A stretch of 64,000 nt of DNA. Origin: Ursus arctos. Its lineage: Eukaryota; Chordata; Mammalia; Carnivora; Ursidae. Below the pieces are notes generated by a model that made no database searches, was not told the DNA's origin, and saw nothing but the letters and a program-made list of their open reading frames with translations. This document shows positions 59,001 to 64,000 of this stretch, in pieces. The position numbers and the translations under genes are program-made. Each line of letters starts with the position of its first letter. Position 1 is the first letter of the stretch. The stretch is from assembly GCF_023065955.2 (NCBI RefSeq), contig NW_026622997.1:13688001-13752000 (forward strand). The letters run 5' to 3'.

Positions 59001-61505
59001 TTTGAGAAGAATCTTTTTTTCTGCCCTAAAGAATCTCTGAGTTTTCAGACTCCCGTAATTGAAAAATCCCCAAACACTCACTCACAGAGGAGATACACAT
59101 TACTGCAGGAACAGTCTACAAATTGTAAAGTATTCAATTTACATCCCCAGCACCTCGGGGCAGTTCTGAAGAATTTATATCTTTGGGAACCTTTGAACTA
59201 ACAAAAGATAACATTTCACAGTAAAGTCTACTTGCATAAAAGTTTTTAACTCTCTTCTTTCCCTTTGGGAAGGCTCTGCTTCTTCCCTTGTGATTCACAC
59301 TGGGAAAGAGTCTGTATTCACGGACATGCAGCCCATTAAAAAGGCTGGACAGAAAAAAAAAGGAAAGAGAGAAAAAGAAAGAAAAAAAGACAAATCAGGG
59401 ACAATTTTTTTTTTCGGTCAAAAAATGATGTCTGGATTTCTGTTAATTATTCCTGAGCCACTCTGGCATAGTTACTATGACTTTGTTTTAAGATAACACA
59501 ACAAAAAGAAAGTTTTCGTCTTCTGAATATCTTTCAAATTTGGGGAAAAAATGCTAAAGGCTTTTTGTGTGTTTTTTTTTTTTTTCTATTTGGAGTTCTC
59601 ACCTGGGTACGTGGCTTTTTGATGAATAAGTATATCAAATAATTTTGCTATTTTTTTAATAGGAAAATGCTTTTTATTGGAGCGTTAATATTCGGAGCAT
59701 CCATGAAACCCACTCCTTGTCAACAAATAAAAACTCTTCTCCTTGTTAATTATCATGTGTATTTCCACAGTCAATGAACCTTAATGACTCATTTAATTTA
59801 AAAATATGGCTCTATATTTTTGGTTCTCCTTATTTTCTGAATCTTGTAAATGAAGCACTAAGAAATTTGCAATGGATTAAAAGGGACCTATATTTTCTAG
59901 GTAGGAAATGATCTTTCTCTGCCCTTTCCTCTGGTTTTTTGATCAAAGATGATTTCTTGTAGAGTAATTACTAATCTTCTGACATCTGTGGTTTGGGCCA
60001 ATTTTAGCGTTTGGATTGAAAATAGAAAAAGCAAAGAAAAACTCCTTTATGAAATTCTTTCTCAATTCCTTAATTAGCATATTCATTACCAATACTATGG
60101 TAGCAATAATGAAACATTTTAAATGCAATAATTTGATAAGCCTTTTTTTAAAATAAAATTGATCAATGTTTCTGTTAACTAATAACCTAGGAATCCACAA
60201 TCTCATAAAACTGGTTTATTCAGCCCAGAAAATTAGGCAATCCATCATGACTGATTTGCCCACATTTCCCCCTGCAAATAAGTGAGATGGAAACTTTAAA
60301 ACCAATAAGATAATGCACTTAACAAATTCAACTGAGAGAGATGGATAAACTAAGATGCCACTGGCATCAGTTACGAAAAATCTGTCGTGTTTCCAATTAT
60401 TCGAGCAGATTTTTGTATCCCAATTTGCTGCCAGCCTGGCTGCATCTCTCCCCCTCCTCCTGTTTTTTCAAACCAAATCATCAGGTCTTAAATCAGAGCA
60501 AGCTCATCATATCATACTATGAAAGGCCAACAGGGGATAAAGGACACCAGATGTTATATGAGTTTTCTTTTAGGCTTTCATTTCAGCCTTCCTGCATTCC
60601 CCATGCTGCTTTTTACTTGTCAGAAACGAAAATGTGCTTTGATAGATAACAACCCTATTTTCTTCACTGGCTGAGCTTAGAGAATACCATTAAGTATTGA
60701 TATCTAGGGTGCTTAACTAGGGAATGCAATCACAGCAGTCCCAAAATTGGGGTTCTGCTGCATTATTTTACATGCCAAGATCTTTGAAAGACTCCAAATT
60801 AATTTTGTTTTCCTTAGGAAAAAAAAAAAGTCATCGAGTTTTAGTTGTGAAAGAAAGGAGGGGGGAACCCAAAGCTTGTCCTTCACTGTATCTCTACCTC
60901 CTCCTGTAGATTTCGGCTCATGTCCAAGGGTCCCCAACCCCTGGGAAGCTGTGCACAGGCGAATTTTTGAAATGGAACTATGATCCCAGCCTGTCAATGC
61001 CAATTACGGAACTGGTTTGTACTTGGAGAGCTTAGCATTTGTAAAACTTTGGTTTTATTAACGAAGAAGGGTGAAAACAAAAGGATCTTCCATAATCTAC
61101 GGTCCCAGAGAAAATCTCATCATGCTCGATGACAACAAGTCTGACACATGGCCAACTGGAGCATCTCGATTCGCTCAGGGGGTTCAAGGTCAGCTTATAC
61201 CAGCTATAATAATGTCACCACATTATGCGATTTGATTCAGGAGACAAGATCACTCTTCCCTGGCTTCCAATAAAACTATATTTAAAAAGAAAAAAAAGAT
61301 GTTCATAGCCATTGCAGGATATGTATCGTAAAGGGATGCACCTGGCCTCCCGGACTACTTGTGGCTGGGGTACGCTCTGCCTGAGAGGTAAACAGATCAA
61401 AGTTAAATGGAATGAGAAAAGGTGTTTCCCTACAGTAGCCTTAGGTGAGGTAGGTGGAGGAAAACCCTTCAATCATGTTTTATAAGAAAATACTGCTGTT
61501 AAGTT
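56041..61505. other. repeat-poor unique sequence
   Basis: No SINE or L1 in over 5 kb. An L2-like 3' end is possible at 57600-57770 (gttgcctggagcataatagt, tctcaataaatctttcttaa). GA-rich low complexity at 59352-59392. No gene called. Confidence 0.5.
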
Positions 61506-61514
61506 CATAGCAGT

Positions 61515-61695
61515 GTCCATAACTAGAGGTGATTCCCTCCTTACCCCCAGGGAACATCTGGCGATGTCTGGAGACATTGCTGATTGTCATGACTTAGGGA
61601 GGGAGTTTCCTGGTGTCTGGCTGGTGGAGGTTGCTGTTAAACATCCCGCAAAGCAAGGGCAGACCCCATAACCATTATCCAGCCCCCATTGCCAA
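61515..61695 (+). mobile_element. MER5A-type hAT (Charlie) remnant
   Basis: ccagggaacatctggcgatg, tctggagacattgctgattg, ggctggtggaggttgctgtt, aaacatcccgcaaagcaagg and cattatccagcccccattgc match MER5A in order. Ends have decayed. Confidence 0.8.
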
Positions 61696-62372
61696 GAGCA
61701 TCAAGGATGGAAAGTGAAAATGGTAAAAGGAGCACTGACATCAAATGCTGATAAAATGAGGGTGGGGAGATGGTGCCAGACTTGGCCAGAGCCGTCAGCC
61801 CAGTAAAAACCGGGATTCCAGTAAAAGGCTCTCACATGGGTCATGTAGGAGCCATAGGATCGAACCTCAAGGGATTTCCGGGGCTTGTCCACCCAGCTTG
61901 TAACACTTCTGCGACCAATGGCTGGAAATTACTAAAAATTCTCTGGTAATAATAAGCTGTTTGATAAAAAGGCACCCAGCTGCTCCGATTAAACCCTTCA
62001 ATCGCCCGTGAGTCAGATCCTAGTCCATGGCACATGGTGGCTACTAGATAAATGTCCATTTAATGAACAAAAGAATGATTGTTTTTTAATTGAGTGAGTG
62101 AGCAAATGAGCTGACTATTTCTGGATGTCCGCACTTGGAGGGGTTTGCTGACTCTTCTCAGTCACTAAGCCCAGCAGGAGTAGTTTAATGACAGATACCT
62201 TAGGGATTTGAAGAGGTACATGCAAACCTCGGAGCTTCTGATAGACAGCAGAAGCAGCCGGCTCACCTGTGTAATCCTGACTCTGCAATAGAGTATTGAG
62301 GGTTACAGATAACAACCTTCAGAGATAGAGATAGAAATATACATATATGTTTATTAATTTTAATATATATAT

Positions 62373-62410
<38 letters not shown>

Positions 62411-64000
62411 CTGCTGGATTAGGCCTGTCCTTGGTTTCCCTGTCTGCCCTTGTAAAATCCAGTTGGGTAGCAATCTTGCTAAGTCAGTTTAGGGACAATC
62501 CTGCACCCTTGGCGTCAGGCCACCCTTAATATTTTATCACCCTGCCTACCTCCCTCAAGAATTCTGTTGAGTAAACCTAACAAGAATCTTCCCCAGCCCT
62601 GATACCCCCTCTTGGTAATTTGTCAGCCACCAGCCCCCACCCTGCCTCTTCATTATACACCCCCACCTGTCCTTGGAGTTGCAGTTGAATCCGATCTCTC
62701 TGTCCCATGCAAGTCCCCACAACAGCGATCCATTCATTCAACGCGATGCCATCTCCCCTCCCTGCCATTGGGTAGAATCTGTTTTACCATTCTTTAACAA
62801 TTGTCATGGTAATTGTTTTTCCTTTAATAGTCAGAACAATAGTTTTTCTTTAACATGTACATACATATGTATACTGACACGCGCACGTACAATCTGCCTA
62901 CAAAAAAGCATCTTTATCTGAAATTGCAGAAAATGAGACGCTGAATCTCAGAGTCCTGCCTTCCGCATTAGCACCTGGTATAGGAATTTCATCTGTATTT
63001 GCAAAGTCACATTCTTAAGAGTGATTTATAAGTGGGGTAACACATGAGAATTCAACATAATTATCAGTTGCCATCAGAATAGATGGGAAGGATTATAAGA
63101 AGTTCCTTCTGTCGTGAAACCCATGCAGATCCCATACCACAAGGGTATGAATATTCAAATCAGTTATAGACATGGAAAGAGGAGATTTATTGATGTACAA
63201 TCTGAGCTGCTCTAAATATGCAAGTGTCACCATTAGAAATGAAGACCATGACTCGGAAGCAACCTGAGACCATCATTCAAACAATTCGTGTGGATTTTTC
63301 TAAAGGGAGTCTGAGAATGCAGCTGATTAATATATGGCCAAGTAGGCCATGGCTCAAATTATGAACAACTGACACGTAACTTAGAAGTTAAATCATAAAT
63401 ATACAACGCCCAGGAACTTGTGGCTTAAGAAACAGATTTTGTCACTGTCTAAGAAGGAGATGCTGGACAAGAATTTCTGTGATATCAAAACTCATCATCC
63501 TAAAATAGAATTCAGGGAAAAATTAAATGGATTTTTAAAAATCAGTTAACATAATGTATTACTTATTAAATTCTTTCATAGAGCAAATAGAAGACTAATT
63601 TCTCTGGAGCCATTCATGCCCCCAAAAGTTATAATTAAAGACACAAATTGAATGATTTTAATAATGATGAACATTCACCTTTTGAGTACTTAGGTATGGT
63701 AATATGATAGTCACAGAAGGACTCCAGCTTCCATTTTCATTTAGCTTTCTCTCCCGGGATTTATGAGGGCACTTTCTCTCATTTATTTATTTATGGACAT
63801 TAAAATAGCAGGATTTCAGTGGCTGTTTTTTTTTTTTAAATAGAATTAGTGTCAGTTAAAAAAAAAAAAAAAGGAAAACAGAACAAAACCAAAAAAGAAA
63901 AAAAAAAGGCATAGTGGAGTTTTGAAGCCACAGAAGGATTTCCGAATTTCCCCATGTACACATCTATGCCTGTTTCCCTCTTCCTATCTTTGCAGTTGTG
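61696..64000. other. unique sequence with simple repeats
   Basis: (AC)n at 62374-62408; T run and A-rich tracts at 63826-63910. No gene or transposon otherwise recognised to the window end. Confidence 0.5.
62374..62408. repeat. (AC)n microsatellite
   Basis: About 17 AC units preceded by a TATA run. Confidence 0.95.

Overview
This is mammalian nuclear DNA, almost certainly from a carnivoran. The evidence is about twenty copies of the tRNA-Lys-derived carnivore SINE (Can-SINE; head gcgcctgggtggcnnagt, CT-rich middle, AATAAA-rich A tail) in both orientations, plus LINE-1 (L1) copies with the carnivore-type 3' UTR. The commonest young SINE form (ggctcagggcgtgatcccgg, then gctatgagcctgcttcttcc) looks like the arctoid caniform type, bear or panda lineage rather than cat or dog. 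That lineage call is from memory of the family and was not checked by search. No protein-coding exon, rRNA, tRNA gene or CRISPR array is supportable. The long open frames are decayed L1 ORF2 pieces, SINE read-through, or chance.

Layout. 0-5.7 kb: an ancient L1 in antisense followed by a sense L1 3' end, with a second L1 and several SINEs inserted. 5.9-18 kb: SINEs, antisense and sense L1 3' ends and MIR remnants in otherwise unique AT-rich sequence. 18-23.2 kb: an ancient sense L1 broken by three SINEs, a young carnivore L1 tail and an antisense L1 tail. 23.2-27.2 kb: mostly unique, somewhat CpG-richer sequence with two MIRs and one old SINE. 27.2-28.7 kb: a younger 5'-truncated sense L1 with a recognisable ORF2 C-terminal half. 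28.7-34.5 kb: unique sequence, one complete SINE and a 134-bp tandem duplication that includes a SINE head. 34.5-44.7 kb: a large antisense assembly of ancient L1 (3' end to ORF1/5' UTR) into which SINEs, an LTR-like element and a Tigger1-type DNA transposon have inserted. The Tigger1 is itself split by an L1 3' end and by a 5'-inverted (twin-primed) carnivore L1. 44.7-50.5 kb: mixed old repeats, including a complete MER2. 50.5-64 kb: nearly free of recognisable lineage-specific transposons, with only old MER5A/L2-like remnants and microsatellites.

The interval most likely to have a cellular function is about 55.04-56.3 kb. An AT-rich core packed with homeodomain- and POU-like motifs abuts a CpG-rich stretch. 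It sits inside the repeat-poor region, as is typical of a developmental enhancer in a gene desert. That is inference from composition and motifs only; no conservation test could be run. The rest of the window is a record of retrotransposition: nested insertions with target-site duplications (TSDs), one textbook twin-priming event, a possible 3' transduction, two small tandem duplications and an apparent micro-inversion inside a SINE.
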